A stretch of DNA of 64,000 nucleotides from positions 3,968,001 through 4,032,000 of the forward strand of contig NZ_CP109130.1 in the NCBI RefSeq assembly GCF_035917975.1, read 5' to 3'. The notes under the pieces are model-generated. The model ran no database searches. It was not told the DNA's origin and saw only the letters and a list, made by a program, of their open reading frames with translations. The first letter of the stretch is position 1, and every line of letters begins with the position of its first letter. This document shows positions 18,782 to 29,839 of the stretch, one piece after another. The DNA comes from Streptosporangium sp. NBC_01756 (GTDB lineage: Bacteria; Actinomycetota; Actinomycetes; Streptosporangiales; Streptosporangiaceae). Made by a program: the position numbers and the translations under genes.

Positions 18782-19118
18782 GACCGATCAGCGTACGTCC
18801 TCGGTGCTTGTGAGTTACGGCTCACCCTTAACTCTCGCCCCGCAGACACCAGATGACCTGTGACATCTCAGCGGCCATACCGTGCCTGACGTGTCGGTGA
18901 GGGGTCGGAACTCGCCTTTCCCGTGGTTCTGGACCTGCGAAGACCTCTGCCATGAGCGCCCAAAGGACGGAGGGAGCCCGTCTTAATGGGTAAGTTGATC
19001 ATGAAGATGTGTGATCTCGCCGTGACGCGCAAGTTGTGAAACCTCTACCGACTTTGTAGTTCTGGTTGAGCATGAACCTCCAATTGCACTAATGTCCGTG
19101 CTCGATGTCAGCGATGGT

Positions 19119-19258
19119 AAAAAAGCTGACCCGCCGAATCCCCGGAACCGGGGAACCGGGGACCCACCCTCGTCCCTGGGGTGAATCCGAGGTGCCACCG
19201 GCACCCCGGTAGGGCTGCCTCCGGCCCGAACCCGTCAGCTAACCCGGTAGGCGGCCGA
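19119..19258 (+). ncRNA. c-di-AMP riboswitch (ydaO/yuaA class)
   Basis: The consensus blocks of this class appear in order: CCGCCGAATCC, GGAACCGGGG, TGGGGTGAATCC, CCGGTAGGGCT, CCGAACCCGTCAGCTAA and CCCGGTAGGCGG. GCTGAC at 19125 pairs with GTCAGC at 19234, and CCGCC pairs with GGCGG to close the element. It lies directly before the ribosome site of an NlpC/P60 hydrolase gene, the usual actinobacterial context, where ligand binding lowers expression. Confidence 0.93.
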
Positions 19259-19273
19259 GAGAGGAGCCTGTTG

Positions 19274-20320
19274 GTGAAGCGCACGCGCAACCTTGAGGGA
19301 AGGCGCGAGGGCGGACACGCCCGCCGGGAACACGTCTCACGTGGACTCACCCACCGAATGGTGGTCATCGGGCTGGCATTCGCCTCCCTGACCCTCGGTA
19401 CCCCTCTGGTCGCGGCCACCGCCGACCCGAAGCCCAACCTTGGAGAGCTTTCCAAGCAGGTCGAGAAGCTGCACACCGAGATCGAGACGCTGAGCGAGCA
19501 GTACAACGGCGAGCGGGTCAAGCTCAAGCAGGCCCAGCGGGCCTCGGAGGCGGCCAAGAAGACCCTCGCGGGCAGCGAGTCCGAGCTCGCGGCCCGGCGC
19601 ACCAGGGCCAGCCTCCTGGCGCAGAGCTCCTACATGACGGGGGGACTGGGCTCGGCCCTCGCCTTCACCCAGTCGAGCGATCCCGACGCCTTCCTCGACC
19701 AGGCCACCACGTACTACGCCCTCCAGCAGCAACAGAGCGAGGAGGTCGCCCAGGTCGCCCAGGCGATCAAGTCGGCCGAACGGGCGCAGGCCAGTGCCAA
19801 GGCGCGGACCGGTGAGGTGAAGAAGCTCCTCGCGGAGATCGGCACCAAGCGCACCAAGATCGAACGCCTGGTCACCAGGGTCGAGAGCAACCTGTTCAGC
19901 GAGGTGCGCAGCCGGGCCAAGACCACCATAGGCAGCAGGGTGCGGATCAGCGTGCCGATCGTCGGCGACGGCAAGGCCGCCGAGGCCGCCCGCTGGGCAC
20001 TCACCCAGCAGCTCAAGCCCTATGTCTGGGGGGCCGAGGGCCCGAACTCCTTCGACTGCTCCGGTCTGGTCATGTGGGCCTACCAGAAGGTCGGCATCAG
20101 CCTGCCGCACTACACCGGGGACCAGTGGACCGCGGGCACCCACGTGTCCAGAAACGAACTGCGCCCCGGCGACCTGGTCTTCTTCTACGGTGACCTGCAC
20201 CATGTCGGGATCTACGTCGGCGCGGGCATGATGATCCACGCCCCCCAGACCGGTGACGTCATCCACATCGCCTCGATCGACAACCGCCCCTTCGCCGGCG
20301 GCGTGCGGGTCGCGGACTGA
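19274..20320 (+). CDS. secreted NlpC/P60 peptidoglycan endopeptidase
   Basis: 348 residues from the GTG at 19274, seven bases after GAGGAG. A signal sequence (MVVIGLAFASLTLGTPLVAATA, residues ~36-57) follows a long basic leader. The middle is coiled coil (LSKQVEKLHTEIETLSEQYN and on, ~65-250). The C-terminal NlpC/P60 domain has catalytic Cys in FDCSGLV (~261), His in HHVGIYVG (~310) and the third polar His in IHAPQTG. It cleaves stem peptides in the wall, RipA-like. Expression is under the adjoining c-di-AMP riboswitch. Confidence 0.93.
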   Translation: MKRTRNLEGRREGGHARREHVSRGLTHRMVVIGLAFASLTLGTPLVAATADPKPNLGELSKQVEKLHTEIETLSEQYNGERVKLKQAQRASEAAKKTLAGSESELAARRTRASLLAQSSYMTGGLGSALAFTQSSDPDAFLDQATTYYALQQQQSEEVAQVAQAIKSAERAQASAKARTGEVKKLLAEIGTKRTKIERLVTRVESNLFSEVRSRAKTTIGSRVRISVPIVGDGKAAEAARWALTQQLKPYVWGAEGPNSFDCSGLVMWAYQKVGISLPHYTGDQWTAGTHVSRNELRPGDLVFFYGDLHHVGIYVGAGMMIHAPQTGDVIHIASIDNRPFAGGVRVAD

Positions 20321-20385
20321 GACAGCCGGCTGCGGACCGGACCTGGATCGGCTCTCGGGCCGAGACAGACCGCTGCGAGCCGGAC

Positions 20386-20634
20386 CTAGATCAGCCGACG
20401 ACGGGCGGCCCAGGCCACGGCTTCGATCGCCGTGGCCACGCCGATGCGATCACAGATCCCCCGGAGCCTGCGCCGGACGGTCCGGCCACTGATGTCGAGG
20501 CGACGCCCCACCCGGTCCACGGTGACGCCCTTGGCAAGCTCCGCCAGGAGCACGAGATCCTCGGCACTGAGACCGATCTCGCCCATGCCCAGGAGGCTGT
20601 CGCCACGACGGGAATCCACTTCCGGGTATGCCAT
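20386..20634 (-). CDS. small LuxR-type helix-turn-helix protein
   Basis: 82 residues, essentially a lone HTH domain: GLSAEDLVLLAELAKGVTVD then RVGRRLDISGRTVRRRLRGI and RIGVATAIEAVAWAARRRLI. This matches the GerE/LuxR output domain without any receiver or sensor part. It would bind DNA on its own or interact with another regulator. It diverges from a TetR gene; the 160 bases between hold promoters for both. Confidence 0.8.
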   Translation of the reverse strand: MAYPEVDSRRGDSLLGMGEIGLSAEDLVLLAELAKGVTVDRVGRRLDISGRTVRRRLRGICDRIGVATAIEAVAWAARRRLI

Positions 20635-20761
20635 CTAAAGCCGCTCCCCCGCACTGGAAATCAGGCGTGAGTATGTTGGAATCAATAACGCCCCTCAGGA
20701 ACGGTAAACGCCTTGTTCAAAGGTCGTCAAGTTCCCTTCTCCATAGAGGTGGCGGACGCCA

Positions 20762-20790
20762 TTGACATAGCGATCGCTACGTGAAGTACT
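20762..20790 (+). promoter_or_regulatory. TetR gene promoter with palindromic operator in the spacer
   Basis: A consensus TTGACA -35 (20762-20767) is followed at once by the perfect 12-bp palindrome TAGCGATCGCTA (20768-20779). A 17-bp spacer puts a weak -10 at 20785 and transcription near the ATG at 20797, so a leaderless mRNA is possible. The dyad between the promoter elements suggests autorepression. Confidence 0.5.
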
Positions 20791-20796
20791 CATGAT

Positions 20797-21417
20797 ATGT
20801 CGGTGCCTTTGCGGTTAAGTCGGAGCGAAGCCAAGACACGTACCCGTGGGCGGCTGCTGGCCGCCGCCGCCGAGGTCTTCACAGAACAAGGTTTCACCGG
20901 CGCCTCCGTCGATGAGATCGCCTCCAGGGCAGGTCACACGGTCGGCGCGCTCTACTCTCATTTCGCCGGAAAGGACGAACTCTTCCTCGCGCTCTTTGAC
21001 GACTACGCGGCCCACCCCCTTGATGACGCCGGGGAAATCGCCTCCCGGCAGGAGGGGGACGAGGCAACTTTTGCGGCATTTGGGGCGTATCTGGCTGGAG
21101 TGGCCGACCATCACACGGCGCGGAGCACCCTGGAAATGGAGTTTCTGCGCTACGCGCTGACCCGGCCGGAATTGCTCGACCGGCTGGCCGCCCGTTGGAG
21201 GGTGCCCCGGGCGACCGTCGCCCGGCTGGTGGCCCCGTACTGCGGGGGACACGATCCGGTCACCGTGGCGACCGCGATCATCGGGCTTTTCGAGGGGCTG
21301 GTCACCCAGCGCCGCATCGATCGCGCCGCGGTGCCGTCCGCGCTGTTCGCCGAGTCGCTGCGCTGGTTGATGGCCGGGCTCGCCCGCACTCCCGCACGAC
21401 CGGCCGGCACACCCTGA
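20797..21417 (+). CDS. TetR family transcriptional regulator
   Basis: 206 residues from the ATG at 20797; no ribosome site is visible, consistent with leaderless translation. The DNA-binding part is textbook TetR: TRGRLLAAAAEVFTEQGF, then VDEIASRAGHTVGALYSHF. The C-terminal helical domain (residues ~70-195) shows no recognised ligand signature. No obvious partner operon follows, since the next gene, lysS, runs the other way. It probably controls itself and perhaps the divergent LuxR-type gene. Confidence 0.9.
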   Translation: MSVPLRLSRSEAKTRTRGRLLAAAAEVFTEQGFTGASVDEIASRAGHTVGALYSHFAGKDELFLALFDDYAAHPLDDAGEIASRQEGDEATFAAFGAYLAGVADHHTARSTLEMEFLRYALTRPELLDRLAARWRVPRATVARLVAPYCGGHDPVTVATAIIGLFEGLVTQRRIDRAAVPSALFAESLRWLMAGLARTPARPAGTP

Positions 21418-21601
21418 ATGCGGGCGCCCGGTGCCGGCCGCCGCCGCCCGGTACACCGCACGTCGTACGGACGCACCCGGGGCCGCAGAACTTCGGGACG
21501 GCGGCACCGCGGCCGTCCCGGCGCCGCCGAGCCGTACGGAGCCCGGAGCGTGCCGGTGGTCCGGGGACCACCGGCACGGGAACGGTCACGTCCGGTGCGG
21601 C

Positions 21602-23104
21602 TCAGCCCGCCGGCTTGACGAGGGGGAACAGAATGGTCTCGCGGATGTTCTTGCCGGTGAAGGCCATCACGAGGCGGTCCACGCCGAGCCCCATGCCACC
21701 GGTGGGCGGCATCGCGTATTCCAGGGCGGTGAGGAAGTCCTCGTCAAGCTGCATGGCCTCGGGGTCACCCCCGGCGGCGAGCATGGACTGCTCGGTGAGG
21801 CGGCGGCGCTGCTCGACCGGGTCGACCAGCTCCGAGTAGGCGGTGCCGAGCTCGGTGCCGAACCCGATCAGGTCCCACTTCTCGGTGAGGAGCGGGTTGT
21901 CGCGGTGCTGGCGGGTCAGCGGGGAGGTCTCCAGCGGATAGTCCATGACGAACGTGGGCTGGATGAGGGTGTGCTCGACGAGCTCCTCAAAGATCTCCTG
22001 AACGAGCTTGCCCTGGCCCCACTTGGGATCCCAGTGGATGTCGTGCGCGTCCGCGTACTTGCGGACCTGCTCCAGCGGCGTCTCGGTGGTGATCTCCTGC
22101 CCCAGGGCCTCCGACACCGACCCGTAGAGGGTGATCCTCGGCCACTCGGGCAGGCCCAGGTCGATCTCCTGGCCCTCGTGGGTCACCACGGAGTGGCCGA
22201 GGGCGGCCACCACCGCGCTCTGGATCATCCGCTGGGTCAGGTCGGCCATGTCGTTGTAGTCGAGATAGGTGCCGTAGGCCTCGAGCATGGTGAACTCGGG
22301 GTTGTGGGTGGCGTCCGCGCCCTCGTTGCGGAAGTTGCGGTTGATCTCGAAGACCTTCTCGATGCCGCCCACCACGAGCCGCTTGAGGTAGAGCTCGATC
22401 GCGATACGGAGGTAGAGCTCCATGTTGTAGGCGTTGATGTGGGTCTTGAACGGCCGGGCCGTCGCGCCGCCGTGGATCGGCTGGAGCATCGGCGTCTCGA
22501 CCTCGAGATAGCCCTCCCCGTGCCAGAAGTCGCGCATCGCCCGCACCACGGCGCTACGGGTGTGGGCCGCCTTCCGCGCCTCGTCGTTGACGATGAGGTC
22601 CAGGTAGCGCTGGCGGACCCGCGCCTCGGGGTCGGTGAGCCCGGCGTGCTTCTCCGGCAGCGGGCGCAGGCACTTCGAAGTGATCGCCCAGCGGTCGGCG
22701 AGGATGGACAGCTCACCACGGCGGGAGGTGATGACCTCGCCCTCGATGCCGACGTGGTCACCGAGGTCGACGTCGCGCTTCCAGGCGGCCAGGGAGTCTT
22801 CTCCCACCCGGTCCAGCGAGATCATGACCTGGAGGTCGGCGGAGCCGTCGCGGAGGGTGGCGAAGCAGAGCTTGCCTCCGGTCCGGGAGAGCATGACCCG
22901 ACCAGCAACGCCCACTTTGTCGCCGGTCGCGGTGTCTACGGGGAGATCAGCATATTTTTCACGGATCTCGACGTTGGTCGCGGTGCGCGGAAAGTTCACC
23001 GGATAGGGGTCGACGCCTTCGGAGCGGAGGCGGTCGAGCTTCTCCCGGCGCACGCGCATCTGCTCGGGCAGATCCTCGGCTGGGTTCGTCACTTCATCGG
23101 TCAC
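21602..23104 (-). CDS. lysS: lysyl-tRNA synthetase, class II
   Basis: 500 residues from a GTG at 23104. An N-terminal OB-fold anticodon-binding domain (VGVAGRVMLSRTGGKLCF...) precedes the class II catalytic core with motif 1 around FWHGEGYLEVETPML, motif 2 FEINRNFRNEGADATHNPEF and motif 3 GMGLGVDRLVMAF. It charges tRNA-Lys. The order nadBC-coaX-lysS, followed by lsr2-clpC further on, is the conserved actinobacterial arrangement, here interrupted between lysS and lsr2. Confidence 0.97.
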   Translation of the reverse strand: MTDEVTNPAEDLPEQMRVRREKLDRLRSEGVDPYPVNFPRTATNVEIREKYADLPVDTATGDKVGVAGRVMLSRTGGKLCFATLRDGSADLQVMISLDRVGEDSLAAWKRDVDLGDHVGIEGEVITSRRGELSILADRWAITSKCLRPLPEKHAGLTDPEARVRQRYLDLIVNDEARKAAHTRSAVVRAMRDFWHGEGYLEVETPMLQPIHGGATARPFKTHINAYNMELYLRIAIELYLKRLVVGGIEKVFEINRNFRNEGADATHNPEFTMLEAYGTYLDYNDMADLTQRMIQSAVVAALGHSVVTHEGQEIDLGLPEWPRITLYGSVSEALGQEITTETPLEQVRKYADAHDIHWDPKWGQGKLVQEIFEELVEHTLIQPTFVMDYPLETSPLTRQHRDNPLLTEKWDLIGFGTELGTAYSELVDPVEQRRRLTEQSMLAAGGDPEAMQLDEDFLTALEYAMPPTGGMGLGVDRLVMAFTGKNIRETILFPLVKPAG

Positions 23105-23128
23105 AGGCCAAGGTTACCGATGTCCGCG

Positions 23129-23910
23129 CTAGGCGGTGTTGCGGTGATAGACCAGCCGGAGTCCGATCAGTGTGAGCCACGGCTCGTGCATGTCGATCGA
23201 GCGTGCCTCGCTGACCACCAGCGGCGCCGCGCTGCCGGTGGCGACCACCGTGACGTCGTCCGGGTCGTCGGCCAGCTCGGCGGCCATCCGCTCGACGATC
23301 CCGTCCACCTGACCGGCGAACCCGTAGATGATGCCCGCCTGGAGTGCCTCGACCGTGTTCTTGGCGATCACCGAACGCGGCCGGATCAGCTCCACCTTGT
23401 GCAGCTGCGCCCCGGCCGCGGCCAGCGCGTCCACCGAGATCTCGATGCCGGGGGCGGTCACCGCGCCGACGTACTCCCCCTTGGCCGAGACCGCGTCGAA
23501 GGAGGTCGCGGTGCCGAAGTCGACGATGACGCACGGCCCGCCGTACAGCTGGATGGCCGCCAGCGCGTTGACGATCCGGTCGCTGCCGACCTCCTTCGGG
23601 TTGTCCATCCTGACCGGCACCCCGGTGCGGATGCCGGGCTCGACGATCACCGCGGTGACGTCGCCGTAGTAGCGGCGGCACATCTCGCGCATCTCGTTGA
23701 GCACCGACGGAACCGTGGAGCAGAGCACGATGCCGTCGACGTCGGTGCCTTTGATCAGGGGCGACTGGCCGAGCAGACCCTGCAGGACGACGGCGATCTC
23801 GTCGGCCGTCCGCCGGGCGTCGGTGGCGATCCGCCAGTGCTCGATGACCTCGTCGCCCTCGAACAGGCCGAGAACGGTGTGCGTGTTACCGACGTCGATG
23901 GCAAGCAGCA

Positions 23911-23911
<1 letters not shown>
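23129..23911 (-). CDS. coaX: type III pantothenate kinase
   Basis: 260 residues from the ATG at 23911, which overlaps the nadBC stop (TGATG) and follows GGGGGAA. Phosphate-binding motif LLAIDVGNTHTVLGLF starts the protein; GSDRIVNALAA and VDFGTATSFD are the other ASKHA-fold motifs. It phosphorylates pantothenate, the first step of CoA synthesis, using a monovalent cation. Position between nadBC and lysS, with panC upstream in the same direction, ties it to the NAD/CoA cofactor block. Confidence 0.96.
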
Positions 23912-26544
<2,633 letters not shown>

Positions 26545-26578
26545 AACCGTCTCCTCGCGGGGGTTGAGAGGCTTCATT

Positions 26579-26593
26579 TCGTCAATGTGACGA
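26579..26593. promoter_or_regulatory. inverted repeat upstream of nadBC
   Basis: TCGTCA-ATG-TGACGA is a perfect dyad 35 bases before the nadBC start. It is preserved in the duplicated copy at 28345-28359. Its position fits an operator for NAD-biosynthesis control, but the regulator is unknown. Confidence 0.4.
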
Positions 26594-26808
26594 TAACGTG
26601 CGCCGCACAGCGGTTCTTCCCCGGGGTGCCTCTTCGTGCCCGTATCACCGCGAGGTCCACCGGCGGCGGCCCTCCGCGTCCGCAGGCCATGGGATCCGAA
26701 ACCCTGCGGCCCCGAGGTCGGAACGGCCACCGGAGCCTGGGAGACGTCGGTCCGAGGATCCGCGGCGCCGGAGCGGCCATTTCCAGGGCCTGCGGTTCAG
26801 AGCTGCCG

Positions 26809-26837
26809 TTGACATGGACGTAACAAAACTACATAAC
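26809..26837 (+). promoter_or_regulatory. promoter of first WXG-like gene
   Basis: TTGACA (26809-26814), 17-bp spacer, CATAAC (26832-26837). The region is strikingly AT-rich for this genome. It lies ~50 bases before the start codon and has a matching copy upstream of the paralogue. Confidence 0.6.
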
Positions 26838-26887
26838 ATGCATGCAGTCGATGATCACCCCCCAACCGTCTCAACGGAGGCATCGCC

Positions 26888-28003
26888 ATGGAACCTGAAC
26901 CAACACCGGAACGGTGGTACGCCTGGGGCAACAACCCCGAACTCTCCCGCTCGTGGCCCTCCCCGCACGCGGACATCGACGTCGACACCGACGGCCTCGG
27001 GAAGGTCGGCGACGCGATCATGCTGGAGGTGGACACCGCGGATGGCTACAACCAGGCCGACAACAAATCCCCAGCTCTGGGCTCCTGGCCGGACCTGGCC
27101 GATTCCGATCACGCCGGGCATCTCGGCAGGTTCAGAAAGTTCGACCCCCCGCGGTGGGATGCGCTCACCGCACTCGAGGAGACGCTGACGGGCATCAGCC
27201 GCTTCGTCGTGGGCGGAACCCATTGCGCCCTGGAGAGTTATAACAATTTCGGCAACATGATCTTCGCGACCTCGGCGAACTACGCCATGGCCGACAGCGT
27301 CTTCGACGAGCACATCTCCGTGCTGAGATACACCGTCAACGGCAAAGGCGTCCACCACGAGACCTGGGAAAAGAAGTCCTACATATGGCAAGAGGACAAC
27401 ATCTCGGACTACGACGCACCCAGGATCAAGGCCATGCTGGACAGCGTCGAGGTGGAGACCATGCTGCGCAAGGGCGGCGCGTGCACCGACCTGGCCGCAT
27501 GGTCGACCAACCTGCAGTCCCTCGTCGAGCAGCACGCCAAACAACTGGCCGGCGTCTGGCAGGGCGAGCCGGCCGAACTCGCCCTGGACGCCTTCCGCAA
27601 GATGCACGCCACTGTCAGGGCGCTGGCCCACTCCATCGGCACGACCGGTGACACGATCACCCGGCTGGCCGGCGCGATCCTCCAATATCAGCTGAACTTC
27701 GAATCCGTGGTCAAGCTGGGCGACTGGGAGTTCGACGACGACCTGCCGGACTGGCTGCTCCCCTCAGGCGGCGGCGCACACGACCGCGCCCGCGACTACC
27801 TGCGCGAACTCAACCAGCAGCTGAAAATCGCCTACGACATGCTTCCCGCAGAGATCGAGATCCTCCTCCCCACCACCCACAGCGCTAGCCCGAAGTACAC
27901 CTACGAGAAGCACGGGCTCAAGGACGGCAGCGACTACTGGGATTCCATGATCTCGTACACCCCGCCGTTCTCACTTCTGGACCACGACGGGCCGGCATCC
28001 TGA
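26888..28003 (+). CDS. WXG100-like / type VII-associated protein, paralogue 1
   Basis: 371 residues, start ATG at 26888 with GGAGG eight bases upstream. The N terminus has DIDVDTDGLGKVGDAI, the phrase that opens EspC/WXG100-type helical proteins in actinobacteria. Around residue 223 comes VWQGEPAELALDAFRKMH, a Trp-x-Gly turn between two long helices as in WXG100 proteins, followed by a Leu-rich amphipathic helix. Asp- and Tyr-rich segments and a loop with SGGGAHDRARDY follow; no signal peptide or catalytic motif is seen. Inference: an effector or structural protein linked to ESX/type VII secretion, though no secretion gene is near. The neighbour at 28654-29787 is its duplicate. Confidence 0.72.
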   Translation: MEPEPTPERWYAWGNNPELSRSWPSPHADIDVDTDGLGKVGDAIMLEVDTADGYNQADNKSPALGSWPDLADSDHAGHLGRFRKFDPPRWDALTALEETLTGISRFVVGGTHCALESYNNFGNMIFATSANYAMADSVFDEHISVLRYTVNGKGVHHETWEKKSYIWQEDNISDYDAPRIKAMLDSVEVETMLRKGGACTDLAAWSTNLQSLVEQHAKQLAGVWQGEPAELALDAFRKMHATVRALAHSIGTTGDTITRLAGAILQYQLNFESVVKLGDWEFDDDLPDWLLPSGGGAHDRARDYLRELNQQLKIAYDMLPAEIEILLPTTHSASPKYTYEKHGLKDGSDYWDSMISYTPPFSLLDHDGPAS

Positions 28004-28078
28004 CGGCGCCCGCTCGCATGCGTACGGCGGGGCGGGCGAGAGAGCCGGACAGGCCGCCGACCCCGCCGCCCACAACGA

Positions 28079-28309
28079 GGTGTCCCGCGGGTCGAGCACG
28101 GCGGCGATCCCGCCCTGCGCCCAGCGGGTGGAGCCCGACGACAGCACGTCCTTGGTGACGACCAGGACCTTCGCCGCGGGATCGAGGCCGGCGTACCGCA
28201 GCGCCAGGGTCAGTCCCGCGACACCGGAGCCCACCACCACTACATCCGCGTCGATCGTCCAGCCCGGGGCGGGCGCGGTCAACCTCTGGGGAATGGCAGG
28301 AACCGCCAT
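28079..28309 (-). pseudogene. nadB 5' fragment (duplication relic)
   Basis: The first ~76 codons of nadB are repeated here with essentially one residue changed (RYAD to RYAG), including VVVGSGVAGLTLAL and RWAQGGIAAVLDPRDT. Just after DPRDT the homology ends abruptly and an unrelated frame continues to a stop at 27971. The fragment keeps the start codon, ribosome site and upstream dyad, so a short useless peptide might be made. It marks the junction of the tandem duplication. Confidence 0.9.
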
Positions 28310-28574
28310 AACCGTCTCCTCGCGGGGGTTGAGAGGTCTTCATTTCGTCAATGTGACGATAACGCGCGCCGCCCAGCGGTTCTTCCCCGGGGTGCCCCTT
28401 CGAGCCCGTATCACCGCGAGGACCGCAGGCGGCGGCCTTCCGCGCCGGCAGGCCGTGGGATCCGAAACCCGGCGGCCCCGAGGCCGGAACGACCACCGGA
28501 GTCCGGGAGACGTCGGTCCGAGGATCCGCGGTGCCGGACCGGCCACTTCCGGGACCTGCGGCTTAGAGCTGTTG

Positions 28575-28603
28575 TTGACATGGATGTAACAGGACTACAT
28601 AGC
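28575..28603 (+). promoter_or_regulatory. promoter of second WXG-like gene
   Basis: TTGACA (28575-28580), 17-bp spacer, CATAGC (28598-28603). It is the duplicate of the 26809-26837 promoter with one change in the -10. Confidence 0.55.
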
Positions 28604-28653
28604 ATGCACGCAGCCGATGATCATCCCCCAACCATCTCAACGGAGGCATCGCC

Positions 28654-29787
28654 ATGGAACCTGAACCGACACCGGAACAGTGGTACTCGTGGGGGAACAA
28701 CCCCGAACTCTCCCGATCCTGGCCCTCCCCGCACGCGGACATCGACGTCGACACCGCCGGCCTCAGAAAGGTCGGCGAAGCGATCACGCTGGAGGTGGAC
28801 ACCGCGGGTAACGACCACTGGAACGACCCTAAATCCTCCGCTCTGGGGTACTGGGGGGTCCTGGACGATTACCTCGCCCGACTCAGCACGTTCAGGACGG
28901 ATGAGTACCCACGGTGGGATGCGGACGACCCCCCGCGGTGGGATGCGTTCGCCACACTCGTGAGGACGCTGTCGGGCATCAGTGACTTCGTCAGAGCCGC
29001 AAACAAGTGCACCTTGCAGAGTTACTGCGACTTCGGCCACATGATCTTCGCGACCTCGGCGAACTACGCCATGGCCGACAGCGTCTTCGACAAGAAGATC
29101 TCCGTGCTGCGGTACTCCGTCAACGGCAAAGGCGTCCACCACGAGACCTGGAAAAAGAAGCCCTACGTATGGCGAGAGGACAACGTCTCGGACTACGACG
29201 CACCCAAGATCAAGGCCATGCTGGACAGCGTCAGGGTGGAGACCATGGTGGACAAGGGCGGTGCATGCACCGACCTCGCCGCATGGTTGACCAACCTGCA
29301 GTCCGTCGTCGAGGAGCACGCCAGGCAACTGGCCGGCGCCTGGCAGGGCGAACCGGCCGAACTCGCCCTGGACGCCTTCCGCAAGATGCACGCCACCGTC
29401 AGGACTCTGGCCCACTCCATCGGCACGACCGGTGACACGATCACCTGGCTGGCCGGGGTGATCCTCCAATATCAGCTGAACTTCGAATCCGTGGTCAAGC
29501 TGGGCGGCTGGGAGTTCGACGACGACCTGCCCAACTGGCTGCTCCCCTCAGGCGGCGGCGCACACGACCGCGCCCGCGACTACCTGCGCGACCTCAACCA
29601 GCAGCTGAAAATCGCCTACGACCTGCTTCCCGCAGAGATCGAGATCCTCCTCCCCACCGTCCGCAGCGATAGCCCGCAGCCCGCCTACGAAAAGAACGGG
29701 CTCAAGGACGGCAGCGAATACTGGGATCGCATGCTCTTGCACGATCCGGCGTCCCCACTTCTGAGCCTCCTCGAGCCGCCATCCTGA
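28654..29787 (+). CDS. WXG100-like / type VII-associated protein, paralogue 2
   Basis: 377 residues, roughly 80% identical to the gene at 26888-28003 and equally intact, with the same GGAGG site. The helical core is best kept (AWQGEPAELALDAFRKMH). Differences cluster in residues ~45-115, where this copy has a short internal duplication (PRWDADDPPRWDAF), and at the extreme C terminus. Both copies retaining open frames after divergence suggests selection on each. The same tentative link to type VII secretion applies. Confidence 0.72.
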   Translation: MEPEPTPEQWYSWGNNPELSRSWPSPHADIDVDTAGLRKVGEAITLEVDTAGNDHWNDPKSSALGYWGVLDDYLARLSTFRTDEYPRWDADDPPRWDAFATLVRTLSGISDFVRAANKCTLQSYCDFGHMIFATSANYAMADSVFDKKISVLRYSVNGKGVHHETWKKKPYVWREDNVSDYDAPKIKAMLDSVRVETMVDKGGACTDLAAWLTNLQSVVEEHARQLAGAWQGEPAELALDAFRKMHATVRTLAHSIGTTGDTITWLAGVILQYQLNFESVVKLGGWEFDDDLPNWLLPSGGGAHDRARDYLRDLNQQLKIAYDLLPAEIEILLPTVRSDSPQPAYEKNGLKDGSEYWDRMLLHDPASPLLSLLEPPS

Positions 29788-29839
29788 CAGAGCCCGTTCG
29801 CATGCGTACGGCGGGGCGGGCGGCGGCGCCGGGACTCCG

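Larger units (their letters stand above)
28079..29822. repeat. tandem duplication, copy 2
   Basis: Second copy of the 26314-28038 segment. It starts inside nadB and ends just after the second WXG-like gene, sharing the terminal string ending CGGGGCGGGCG with copy 1. About 40 bases of non-repeated DNA (28039-28078) separate the copies. Confidence 0.92.

Noticed and set aside
26545-26730. N-terminal extension of nadBC by 62 codons
   Set aside because: The extension has a non-protein composition, includes the dyad and the ribosome site for the ATG at 26544, and the duplicated copy shows the same untranslated character.
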